NCBI GenBank assembly: GCA_947095535.1
Contig: OX352772.1
Coordinates: forward strand, 163,031,162 to 163,095,161
Length of the DNA stretch: 64,000 nucleotides
Direction of reading: 5' to 3'
DNA from: Poecilobothrus nobilitatus
Taxonomy: Eukaryota > Arthropoda > Insecta > Diptera > Dolichopodidae
Shown here in pieces: positions 29,472-38,830 of this stretch (its first letter is position 1; each line of letters begins with the position of its first letter). The position numbers and the translations under genes were made by a program. The notes under the pieces are model-generated. The model did no database searches. It was not told the origin of the DNA and saw only the letters and a list, made by a program, of their open reading frames with translations.

Positions 29472-32435
29472 TCAATGTTTATATTTTACTAATCTATTTT
29501 TATGTACATTTTCTTCTCTATTATTTGAATTTATAATTTTTATATTAGAACCTTCTATACTTTTTATTACATATGGGCCCTTATATAAGGCATCCAATTT
29601 ATGAGCATTTTCCTTTCTTAGTAAAACCTCGTCATTTACTTTAAAATCGTACCCTTTCACGTTTTGGTCGTATAATCTTTTGTTGTTTAATTTAGCTTTT
29701 TGTAGTAAGTATTGTGCGTTCTTGTTCATGACTTGTAGATTGTATTTAAGTTCCTTACTGTAATCGTCAAAGTTGTAAATTGGTTCAATTTTGCTGTTAA
29801 GAATAAATTCTGGTATTAATGGTGTTTTACCAAAAACCAATTCAAATGGAGCGTATTTTTCTTGAAAGCTCGCATTTGGTGTTGAGTTATGACAATAAGT
29901 AAAGTATGGTAAGTAACTGTCCCAATTGTCTTTATTTTCGTTTATGTATGAACGTAAGTATTCGTTAAGAACTCTGTGATTTCTTTCTACAGTTCCTAAA
30001 GTTTCATGGTGGTACGCTGTAGAACACTTATGTTCAATATTTAACAACGAAAGAACTTCTCTCATTATTTGGTTCTTATATTCGGTTCCTCTATCTGTTA
30101 AAATGTTTTTCATAGGTCCGAATATCAGAACACAGTTCTCAACTATGGCTTTTGCAACTGTTTTAGCGCCTTTGTTGGGAATTGGTACTGTTATTAAAAA
30201 TTTAGTCAGGTCACAAATAATTGTTACTGCATATTGATTGTTATTTATTGTCCTTGGTAACGGTCCAATTGTATCAATTATTACTACGTCAAACGATTTT
30301 TGTGGGGTCTCTGTTAATTGTAAAGGTTCTTTATGTTTCATTTTTGTCTTGTTTAGTTGACATTTTCTACAATTTCGTATAAATTTTGCTATGTCTTTTG
30401 CCATATTTTTCCAATAATATTTTGTTCTTAACTTGGCATATAGTCTTTTCTGTCCAACGTGTCCTCCAAATATAGGATCGTTGTGATATCGATTTAATAT
30501 TTCATTTTTATCTAAGGTCTTTTCAACTGTTTTTGGTGTATTTATTATCGCGATTTTTAATTTGTTTAATACTCTATTACCTATTTCTTTAAATTCCTTT
30601 ATGGTATGCTGAGTAAATATGATATCATTATTATCAATTTCTATTTCGTTTGTATTTAAATTATTAATTTTTTCTTCTAATCCGCGGAAAAATAACTCTA
30701 ATGTTATTTTCTTTTTAGTTGTAAATTTACCTATCTCAAAACTAATTGCGCATTTTCGGTTTTTAAATATTTTACCTAGGATTTCCTTTTTATAATTCAT
30801 TAATTTTATTTTTGGAGTTTTCCAATTCTTGAGTGCTTCATATATTTTAATATCCCTATTTTTAGTACAGTCTTCCTTAGAAGATTGTATTCTATCTTTA
30901 CTATAGTTATTATCATTTTTATTTTCATTACTATTCTCATTATTGTTGTTGGACGATCTTGTTTGTACTCTCATTATTTGAGCCATTTCCTTATTTTCAT
31001 GGGTAAATCGTAAATCTTTTATATTTATGCGTGATAACGCGTCAGCTACTACATTTAGTTTTCCTTTAATATACTCTACTGTAAAGTTATATTCTTCTAA
31101 GTCTAATCTCATTCGTGTTAGTTTGGATGATGGGTTTTTTAATGAAAACAAATAAGTTAGTGGTTTATGATCACTTTTTACTGTGAAATGTGTACCGTAA
31201 ATATATGGTCTGTAGTGTGTAATTGCAAAATGGATTGCTGCTAACTCTTTTTCGATCGTGGACTTATTGGATTCCCCTTTTGTAAAAGATCTTGAGGCGA
31301 ATGAAATTGGTAAATCCGTGCCATAGTTTTGAGTTAACGCAGCTCCTACGGCATCTTTTGATGCATCTACTACTAAGGTAAACTCTTTTGAAAAATCTGG
31401 ATAATGTAAAATAGGTGGTTTTAATAATGAATTTTTTAACTTTTGAAAAGCCTTTTGACAATCTTCATTCCAAATAAAGGTTGCTTTTTTTCTAGTTAAA
31501 GCATTCAGTGGTTTAGCTATGCCAGCGAAATTTGGAATAAATTTCCGATAATAATTTGCGAAGGCTACGAAACGTCTAGTTTCGTCTTTATCTTTAGGTG
31601 TTGGATATTTGGTTATAACGTCATATTTAGTGTCATCTGGAAATATACCTTGATCCGTACATTTATGACCTAAATATGTAACTTCTGATTTGAAAAATTT
31701 ACACTTTTCCGGATTTAGTTTTAAATTATATTGTTGACATATTCCGAAAACAGATTTCAAATTCTTTAAATGATGATTCTCTGAACACCCTGTTACTATT
31801 ATATCATCCATATAAAGAAAACATTGTAAGGGTGTTGCACCTGCGAAAGCGAGTGACATCATTCTTGAAAATGAATTCGGTGAGACGTTAAGTCCGAATG
31901 GAAGAACTTTCCATCTATAGCTACCGGATTGCGTGCTAAAAGAAGTTATGTCTCTAGATTGTTCATCTAATGGTACTTGATGAAAACCAGAGTATAAATC
32001 CAATGTTGAGAAGAATTTAGTTCTACCTAAATTATCAAGAATATCTTCTATTCTTGGTAAAGGAAATTTATCAGCTATTAGTTTTTTATTAACCATCCTA
32101 TAGTCAATACACATTCTCCATTTATTTTTATTCCCTTTTTTCGGTACTAATATAATGGGGCTGTTATAGTTAGATTGACTAGGTTCAATCAATTTATTTT
32201 TGAGTAATTTATTAACTTGTTTATTTATTTCGTCCGTTTGCGTATGAGCTTGCCTGTAGTTTTTAATGTATACTGGATTATCATCCATAATCCTTAGTTT
32301 TTGTTTATAAAAATTGTTAACAGACATAGGGTCTGTTTCTAATTGAAAAATATTGGAATACTCATCCCATAATTTAAGCAATTTGGGTAAGTATACTTTA
32401 TTCGAATTATAAATTCGAATGTTCTCATAGAACAT
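29472..32435 (-). CDS. pol: pol polyprotein (RT, RNase H, integrase) of mdg1-like element, intact (copy 2)
   Basis: 987 codons from the ATG at 32,435. RT about residues 90-270 with CIDYRMVNKK, STLDLYSGFHQV, LPFGLNVSPNSF and catalytic YMDD; RNase H about 330-460 with VVDASKDAVG, STIEKELAAIHFAI and KSDHKPL; a charged linker; integrase about 640-900 with the HHCC zinc region, D in IIDTIGPL, D in TDRGTEYK, E in GTVERNHR; and a C-terminal GPY/F-like stretch (LYKGPYVIKSIEG). No protease is in this frame; it is encoded upstream. There is no overlap with the protease frame. Expression is probably by reinitiation or recoding. Confidence 0.95.
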   Translation of the reverse strand: MFYENIRIYNSNKVYLPKLLKLWDEYSNIFQLETDPMSVNNFYKQKLRIMDDNPVYIKNYRQAHTQTDEINKQVNKLLKNKLIEPSQSNYNSPIILVPKKGNKNKWRMCIDYRMVNKKLIADKFPLPRIEDILDNLGRTKFFSTLDLYSGFHQVPLDEQSRDITSFSTQSGSYRWKVLPFGLNVSPNSFSRMMSLAFAGATPLQCFLYMDDIIVTGCSENHHLKNLKSVFGICQQYNLKLNPEKCKFFKSEVTYLGHKCTDQGIFPDDTKYDVITKYPTPKDKDETRRFVAFANYYRKFIPNFAGIAKPLNALTRKKATFIWNEDCQKAFQKLKNSLLKPPILHYPDFSKEFTLVVDASKDAVGAALTQNYGTDLPISFASRSFTKGESNKSTIEKELAAIHFAITHYRPYIYGTHFTVKSDHKPLTYLFSLKNPSSKLTRMRLDLEEYNFTVEYIKGKLNVVADALSRINIKDLRFTHENKEMAQIMRVQTRSSNNNNENSNENKNDNNYSKDRIQSSKEDCTKNRDIKIYEALKNWKTPKIKLMNYKKEILGKIFKNRKCAISFEIGKFTTKKKITLELFFRGLEEKINNLNTNEIEIDNNDIIFTQHTIKEFKEIGNRVLNKLKIAIINTPKTVEKTLDKNEILNRYHNDPIFGGHVGQKRLYAKLRTKYYWKNMAKDIAKFIRNCRKCQLNKTKMKHKEPLQLTETPQKSFDVVIIDTIGPLPRTINNNQYAVTIICDLTKFLITVPIPNKGAKTVAKAIVENCVLIFGPMKNILTDRGTEYKNQIMREVLSLLNIEHKCSTAYHHETLGTVERNHRVLNEYLRSYINENKDNWDSYLPYFTYCHNSTPNASFQEKYAPFELVFGKTPLIPEFILNSKIEPIYNFDDYSKELKYNLQVMNKNAQYLLQKAKLNNKRLYDQNVKGYDFKVNDEVLLRKENAHKLDALYKGPYVIKSIEGSNIKIINSNNREENVHKNRLVKYKH

Positions 32436-32485
32436 AAAATGTTCTCATATTATTTTTATTGAAATTTTGTTTTAAATTTATTATT
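32400..32485 (-). other. Protease-pol junction with repeats (copy 2)
   Basis: Identical to the copy 1 junction: no frame overlap, 20-base tandem duplication with two ATGAGAACATT units, small hairpin and palindrome. Its presence beside an intact pol shows that this arrangement is the normal state of the element, not a lesion of one copy. Confidence 0.6.
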
Positions 32486-33133
32486 TCAACACAACGGTAA
32501 GGTTTTTAGTTTGGTATCAGATGATATTATTTTATTTTCTGAATTTGTATTCATAACTCGCACAAAAGGGTTCTTAGAGGCCACTATTGTTCTAGGTATG
32601 AATACTCCTTCTGAAATTTCCTGGTCTAAGATTAGACATTCTTCTTCTGAGGGTAAGTAGAATTTCCTTACAACCTCTGAACGTGCCGGTAATACTATTG
32701 TTTGTGTATTAGGGCCGCTCAAAATTGGAATTTGTAATATATTACAATTTGTTTTCATTGTTATAGACATATTTTCATAGTCAATATTGCATTTATAAAA
32801 TTTTATAAAGTCTTTACCGAGTATTCCATCTGATGGTATATCGAAATTGTCTGGTACAACGTGTAGTTCGCATGATAGTTCGAAATTTTGTACGTAAACT
32901 TTTGTATATACCGCACCCAACGATTCAATATATGAATGAGTTATTCCTTTTATTTTTATTTTATTATTTTTATTTAGATTAAAATTGTTGTTAATAGATG
33001 AGATTTTTATTAACGAAATGTCTGCCTGAGTGTCTATTAGAAAATTTAATTTTGCTTTATTTAATTTAGTGAATATTGAAATGTAGTCTGACAAATTAAG
33101 ATTTAACGTATAGATATTTTTTAATTGAGCCAT
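32486..33133 (-). CDS. Protease-region ORF of mdg1-like element (copy 2)
   Basis: 215 codons, identical in sequence to copy 1 as far as I can see, including LIDTQADISLIK at the expected active site and SDGILGKDFI. The ATG follows the gag stop directly and in the same frame (AAG TAA ATG). Confidence 0.8.
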   Translation of the reverse strand: MAQLKNIYTLNLNLSDYISIFTKLNKAKLNFLIDTQADISLIKISSINNNFNLNKNNKIKIKGITHSYIESLGAVYTKVYVQNFELSCELHVVPDNFDIPSDGILGKDFIKFYKCNIDYENMSITMKTNCNILQIPILSGPNTQTIVLPARSEVVRKFYLPSEEECLILDQEISEGVFIPRTIVASKNPFVRVMNTNSENKIISSDTKLKTLPLC

Positions 33134-34141
33134 TTACTTTTCTAATTCTAGTACTTCTGCCCCCCTCTGCCCATGCCATTGAGGGGCTGTAGTGTTTTCC
33201 ATATACCTAACACTACCATAGTTTCTATTATTGTTTCTATTGTTATTATTTCTATTTTGTTGGTTGTTAGATTGTTGGTTATTATTAAAATTGTTATTAA
33301 ATTTATTATTACGGAAATTGCTATTTCTATTTTTATTAAAGTTATTATTACTTCTATATTTATTTTTATTAGAATTGTTATAATTATTATTATTACTAGG
33401 TCTATAATTAAAATTATTACTAAAATTTTTATTCCTAAAATTACGATTTAACGGTCTTGAATTAAATGATAGAACCTGTTTTTCTTTGTTTTCTGTATTA
33501 GTTTCTACTATAAATTTAGCAACGACTTCTTTAGGATCTTCAAATTTTGAAGATGCTAACACTGATTTTACCAAATCAGACCTTGCTGAGGCTCTACACA
33601 TATCAATTGTTTTTTCAACTAATAGTTCGACTGCCTTAGTGTTACTTATCCCTTCCATTACTAAGGATCTTCGAAACATTTCAGCTAAATCTTCAGCCTG
33701 TTTTGCAAAATCTTGTATTGCGACTCTATCGGCTTTTAGCGCTTGCATCCTACCCTCTATGATTTTTGAATTATCTGTTTTAATTTTTTGTCTTAGAGTT
33801 TCTATTATTTTGTCTGAGTTTTCTTCGTCGGTGATTAACTCTCGTGCTTTGCCTTCTAGTTTTGACAATATAATAGATTTTAGGATTACTTTCAGAGGTG
33901 TTGTTGTTGCCAATTCTTCTAACAATTTTACAGAATCTATAAATGATTGTAAACTAAGCGGGTCACCATTATAATTTTTGTTTATGGTGCACGACGCTAA
34001 TTTTAAAAACTCAACTGATGAGAGGGCCATTGCTTTTTTTATTGATTTCTCACTTTCAGAATCAGTATTGGTATCAGAGTCAGATTTTTCTAACTTCACT
34101 AAATGAAACACATTGTTTGGTATTGTGTATTCAAAATTCAA
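33134..34141 (-). CDS. gag: gag of mdg1-like element (copy 2)
   Basis: Open from a TTG at 34,141; the first ATG (MALSSVEFLKL) is at 34,030. Capsid-like helical domain, then the Asn-rich basic tail without CCHC. The stop TAA is followed at once by the protease ATG. Confidence 0.85.
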   Translation of the reverse strand: MNFEYTIPNNVFHLVKLEKSDSDTNTDSESEKSIKKAMALSSVEFLKLASCTINKNYNGDPLSLQSFIDSVKLLEELATTTPLKVILKSIILSKLEGKARELITDEENSDKIIETLRQKIKTDNSKIIEGRMQALKADRVAIQDFAKQAEDLAEMFRRSLVMEGISNTKAVELLVEKTIDMCRASARSDLVKSVLASSKFEDPKEVVAKFIVETNTENKEKQVLSFNSRPLNRNFRNKNFSNNFNYRPSNNNNYNNSNKNKYRSNNNFNKNRNSNFRNNKFNNNFNNNQQSNNQQNRNNNNRNNNRNYGSVRYMENTTAPQWHGQRGAEVLELEK

Positions 34142-34191
34142 TATTTTGTATACCCTTCTTATTCTATCTCTTGCGAAATGAAAATGTTCTA

Positions 34192-34377
34192 TTAGTTTTC
34201 TTTTTTGTCAGTTTTAACCCACAATGTTTGTAATGTTTTTATTAAATTATTATAACTTTTTGTGATTTTGATTTTGTTTTTATTCAATATAAATGGATTC
34301 TTTGACCTGTTCTGTTTTAATATTGTCTGTGTGGTCTTCAAAAAGTCCTTCTTAACTCCTATAAGTTCTTTACACAT
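34192..34377 (-). CDS. Small basic leader ORF of mdg1-like element (copy 2)
   Basis: 61 residues identical to the copy 1 frame. Function unknown. Confidence 0.4.
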   Translation of the reverse strand: MCKELIGVKKDFLKTTQTILKQNRSKNPFILNKNKIKITKSYNNLIKTLQTLWVKTDKKEN

Positions 34378-34734
34378 ATATTTTATTTTAGTAAGTGAGA
34401 GATTCAGATAGTCAAATGCTCAAAAAATTATATACAACCATAAAAAAAAATTTTCTTTTTAGTTTATAAGAATTTTTAATTTAAATTTTTAATCGTATTT
34501 TTTCTTTTCTTTCTCTTTTCTTTTTGAAACTAATTATAATAAGTAATTAATCATAATAAGTAATAAGTATTTAATCAATTATATTAAGTAATATTTTTTT
34601 TTTTTTTTTTTTTTGCTTAATTTTTATTTTTATTGTCTAATATTTTTATCAAAACATATTGTTTTACCTTAAAAATGAAATAAATAATAAAAAAAAACTT
34701 TATAGACGTAAATAATGTTTTCACTTATCTTTTT

Positions 34735-34944
34735 TCATTCGATTTGTGGTGCTTGTGTCTGGTATTTGCGTTTCATATGTTTCCTTATGCTGTTGTAGAT
34801 TATCATGATGATTTCCAAAACTTTGATGACTGCGATTATCAATATCAATAATTTGATGTCTTCATGGTTCTCTTGCAGGGTTTCTACTATAACGGTATTT
34901 GTTATTTCACCGGTATTTTCTATTGATGAGCTTTTACTGCCCAT
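34735..34944 (-). CDS. Small N-myristoylated-type membrane protein, mdg1-like leader (copy 2)
   Basis: 69 residues: MGSKSSS start, one hydrophobic helix (residues about 31-50), basic tail. Differs from copy 1 by one residue (YQTQAPQ). Confidence 0.65.
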   Translation of the reverse strand: MGSKSSSIENTGEITNTVIVETLQENHEDIKLLILIIAVIKVLEIIMIIYNSIRKHMKRKYQTQAPQIE

Positions 34945-35026
34945 TTTAGCACTGTTTCTTTCTTTTAGTCTTTGAAAGAGATTAAAAAAAATTGTTTTTT
35001 TTTTTTTTTTTTGATTTACTTTTATT

Positions 35027-35266
35027 TTAATTTGTTATTGTTAAGATCTTCTCTTTATTGAAGGTTACCTTTAGCACATAACCTTCTATGTTAGATAGCT
35101 CTATAAATTCCTCCCTTGAAATTTCCACCCATGTATAGCATAATACCTCACATTGGGTTTCTCTAACGTATTTTACTATATCTCGTTTGTCTGTGAATTT
35201 AAATAAACCTTCATCTGTGATAACTGGTATTTTTTTGTGATATCTTATTGTTTTTATTTTAGTCAT
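35027..35266 (-). CDS. 79-residue leader ORF of mdg1-like element (copy 2)
   Basis: Identical to 14,808-15,047; begins MTKIKTIRYHKK. Role unknown. Confidence 0.6.
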   Translation of the reverse strand: MTKIKTIRYHKKIPVITDEGLFKFTDKRDIVKYVRETQCEVLCYTWVEISREEFIELSNIEGYVLKVTFNKEKILTITN

Positions 35267-35657
35267 TTTTATATTATTAAAAAAAATTTTATATTCGAAT
35301 TATTATTTCATATTTAGTAACAACACAGAAAAAAAAATTTTTTTTTTTATTTATTTTTACACCCATTTTTAGGGTATTTATATATATATATTTTTTTTTT
35401 TTTTTTACTTTATTTTATTTTTTCATTTTTTTTTTTTTCTTTACGAAGCTCATCAGTTTCTAATTTCTCTAATATATTTCACTTTTAAAAGTTTCACATT
35501 TGGTTTTGATTTCCAAGTTTCAATGTATATATAGCTTTAATCATTTTAAATTTACTCAATTTGGTTTTGGTCAAAATTTCACTAATTTTTAATTTTATTT
35601 ATTAAGGTTTTAAGTTTTTAATTCACTAATTTAATAATCTTTTATACCGAACGCGAA
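35267..35657 (-). other. 5' leader of mdg1-like element, no gene (copy 2)
   Basis: A+T-rich, long T runs on the plus strand, no gene. Confidence 0.5.
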
Positions 35658-35674
35658 AACTGCCACGGTCGCCA
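35658..35674 (-). promoter_or_regulatory. Primer binding site, tRNA-Arg type (copy 2)
   Basis: Minus strand TGGCGACCGTGGCAGTT adjoining the 5' LTR, as in copy 1. Confidence 0.9.
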
Positions 35675-36194
35675 TATAATGATTATTCTCGAGTTTTAAA
35701 TAAAAGACCTTCATGATTTACTTTCTACTTGATACTCTCTTTATTAAACTTAATTTGGCTATTTATAAACTTAAAACTAACGCTACTAATACTAATTAAC
35801 TTTTTTGTTATTCTTATTATCAAATTGTGCAATATCAGTATATACATATAAATTTGGTAATTAATATCATTTGCATTCCTTATCGATAATTATGGTATTA
35901 ATGCATATCACAATTATTATTGCATTCCTTTGGGTCATTGCCTTCCTGAAGTATATGAAATGTGATAGATGATGATTAATCATTATGATCATTCTAAGTA
36001 TTGCATACAAGAGACGATTGGCAATGATTAATCATCATCTTATCATGTATTGGATTCATATTTCTCAAAGCGGTAAGTCGTTCAATGTACTTAGGTATAT
36101 TACTCAAGTTATCAAAGGAATTATAAATTAAATGGGCAATCCACTATGACATACTTTATACCCATGCGATAAGTATTATATAATTTATACTACA
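35675..36194 (-). repeat. 5' LTR of mdg1-like element (copy 2)
   Basis: 520 bp, followed by ATAC at 36,195-36,198, which completes the target duplication. Confidence 0.93.
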
Positions 36195-36198
36195 ATAC

Positions 36199-37491
36199 GA
36201 ACGTAAATTTATAATAAAAACAGACCATAGGCCACTTGTCTGGTTAAATGGGTTAAAAGAACCAAACTATAAATTACAAAGGTGGAGGATAAAACTAAGT
36301 GAATTTAATTTTGATATTGAGTACGTGAAAGGCAAAGAGAACCAATTAGCGGATTACCTATCAAGAATAGAAAAAAAAATATATAAAAAGACTCTAATAT
36401 CTATTTAATTTAATAAAAAGGGTCGTAAAAGATAAAGGCTTATTTTGTATTTATTGCGACGATATATCTCTGTTTGTAAAATTCCAAGATTTCTATGTAC
36501 AATATTTCAGTAATAACAAAAACTTAAAAATTTTAAAATTTTCTCTTAAACTTACCAATATTACAGATAGAAATGAAATTTCGAAATTTAAAAAAAAAGA
36601 ACACTTACTAAGAACCATAGAAGAATAACAGAAGTGTTCAACGAATTAAAAAACAAATACTACTTTCCACGTCTTTTAATTGAAATAAATAAAATTATAA
36701 ATAATTGCGAACGCTGTAGTATTGCTAAACATGACAGAAAACCTATCAAAATTCCTTTTAAATTAACCGATACACCAAAGCATTTCAAAGATATCGTGCA
36801 TATGGTACCCAGAAAGAAATAAACTCTTTTTAACAACAATAGACAAATTTTCAAAATATGTTACCGTTCAAAAACTGAACGATCGCAATTCGATTTCAGT
36901 TTTAGAATGTGTCAAACAAAGAACTCAGTTTTTAGGTAAAATGAATAAATTAATATCAGACGGTGAACGATGTATAATTCATAGTGCTGTCGAACTATTT
37001 TTAAAAGAAAATAGTATTGAATTTTATCAATCTACAGCAGGGTCAAAAACCGGGAATAGTGATATCGAAACGCTTCATGGTACTCTTAACGAGCATTTAA
37101 GAGTGATGAATGCCGATAATAATAAAGACGATCTTGATAATCGTCTCTTTAAAATAGTAAACTTTTATAATAATACAATCCATAGTTTCACAAAACTGAA
37201 ACTGATGGATTTGTTAACTAAAAGTCTCGATAAAAACGAATTCAAAATCTAAAACTAAAATTCGAAGAAACAAAATCCAATCAATTAGAAAAAAACAATA
37301 GAAATAGAAGTCAAAATTTTACTCTTTCAAAAAACATTATGAAAAATAGAAAAATAGCGAAAAACACCACAAAATATAAGAAACTCAAAACATTTTCAAA
37401 ACATAACGACTATACTTATGACAAAAGCAATAACAGAAACACCAAGTACTACCAAACCCAATTAAAACGAAAATATAATTACACAAAATAA
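36199..37491 (+). pseudogene. pol: RNase H end and integrase of plus-strand Gypsy, broken (copy 2)
   Basis: Counterpart of 15,979-17,271 with the same motifs ([31 protein letters not shown]) and the same breaks. Confidence 0.88.
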
Positions 37492-37856
37492 ATTATTACA
37501 TAACTCAATGCTTTTAAATAAAATAAAACCTTTTACAATCTTACGACAAATTCAAACTTCCACTAAATTTGCTAATCAGCATAAATAATTTTTAATAATA
37601 CACATCACCACTACCTTGATCTTGACCTACATCGATAAATGTGTTAAAGTAAGTTCAAAAACAAGAAAATAAAGAAAAAAATAAAAAGTACTGTAATTTT
37701 AAATTAAATGAACTAAAATTTTAAAATGAAATTCTAAACCTTTAACGAAATTCGTTTTTATAAAACAAAAAAATAAACAAGAAAGAAGAAAAAATATTTT
37801 GCTAGCTTTTATCATATTTAGAATTGTGTCATACACACTGAATTAAATAATTTCTT
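37492..37856. other. 3' region of plus-strand Gypsy, no gene (copy 2)
   Basis: A+T-rich, counterpart of 17,272-17,636; no frame seen. Confidence 0.5.
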
Positions 37857-38284
37857 TATACCCGTATGAACTATGTTCAAGGGTATAATAAATTTGCCAT
37901 TACGTTTGTGACACCTTAAAAGAGTCGAGCTAGATATAGTGTCAAAGGTATGGATCGGCTCAGAGTCAAATTCTAAGTTGATTAAGCCATGTACGTCCGT
38001 CCGTCCGCACGATTACTCAAAAAATAAAGGAGCTAGGAGGCTGAAATTTTTTTTACGTCACTTTTGCGAAATTGTTAGTTTTGCTATTTAACTCCGCCGG
38101 ATTCGAGTAGCTGCCATACAACTTCTTTCAGTAAATGGAAATAACCCAGTGTATATTGAAGCTAGCTATCATTCTAGCTAGTATATTGAAGCTAGCTAGA
38201 TTTCAGACGCCTAGCTTCATTAACTTCAGGCAAGAAGCCTGAACCGGCTGCTCTAGACCTTGAACATAGTTCATATGGGTATAA
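37857..38284 (+). repeat. Mini-me-like element with terminal inverted repeats
   Basis: 428 bp. The ends are inverted repeats: TATACCCGTATGAACTATG... at 37,857 and CCTTGAACATAGTTCATATG... at 38,258-38,284. Inside are GTCCGTCCGTCCGC (about 37,994) and TAGCTAGCT-like repeats near 38,155-38,200. The GTCY proto-microsatellite beside a conserved core is the hallmark of the mini-me elements of flies. It interrupts the 3' end of the plus-strand Gypsy element. Confidence 0.7.
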
Positions 38285-38818
38285 AAATGTGTTAAATATT
38301 CTATTGTCAACGTTTTTACTTTTTTTTCAAGTTGAAGTATTACATTTAATGTATGTTATTTAGAATAAACAAAATTAAATTTAAAACAAAAAACAAAAAG
38401 AAAAGGAAAAAAAGTTTGTTTTATTTTGATTAAAAAAAAAAAAAATTTTATAAGTCAATGTAACGTAGATATAATATTAAGTACTTAGCTACTAATAAAA
38501 AAAAAAAAAATTATTTTTTCATTCAAAGTTATTTTAAAAATTATTTTTAAAGGAAATAATTATATTACCTAATTTTTTTAAGTTCACTAAACTAAGATAA
38601 CTCAGTTATAAAAACTAATTGTTTTTTTAATTGAAACTTAAAACGTAAGAAAAATTTTATGAAAAAAAAAAAATTTAAATAAAATTTAGAAAAAAATATT
38701 TTGTATCTAACTTAGAATTAAGTAGATATATATTTTTATAATCATGTTTCTATTTTTAAATTGTAATAATTTTAATGTAAATATCTATAATTTTAACGAC
38801 TCAGGCGAGTCTTTTATC
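38285..38818. other. 3' end of plus-strand Gypsy, no gene
   Basis: A+T-rich with several poly-A runs. No env-like or other frame is visible. Confidence 0.5.
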
Positions 38819-38830
38819 AAGGGGTGGAGG
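38819..38830 (+). promoter_or_regulatory. Polypurine tract of plus-strand Gypsy
   Basis: AAGGGGTGGAGG directly precedes the 3' LTR start AGTTATATA. It is the only strong purine run of this kind in the region and fits plus-strand priming. Confidence 0.8.

Larger units (their letters stand above)
28440..36194 (-). mobile_element. 412/mdg1-like Gypsy LTR retrotransposon, apparently intact (copy 2)
   Basis: 7.76 kb with ATAC at 28,436-28,439 and 36,195-36,198. LTRs of 520 bp with four differences. Primer site, leader frames, gag, protease and a full 987-codon pol are open. Of the elements in this window it is the one most likely to have been recently mobile or still competent. Confidence 0.93.
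19854..38040 (+). repeat. Large direct duplication, copy 2
   Basis: This is the second copy of the block at 1-17,820. It includes the whole mariner-type element at its left and continues past the duplicated part into the plus-strand Gypsy 3' LTR at 38,831-39,139. Homology to copy 1 falls abruptly inside the mini-me-like element near 38,030-38,050. It could be a true tandem duplication or two haplotypes placed in series by the assembler; the hybrid junction favours the former. Confidence 0.95.
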
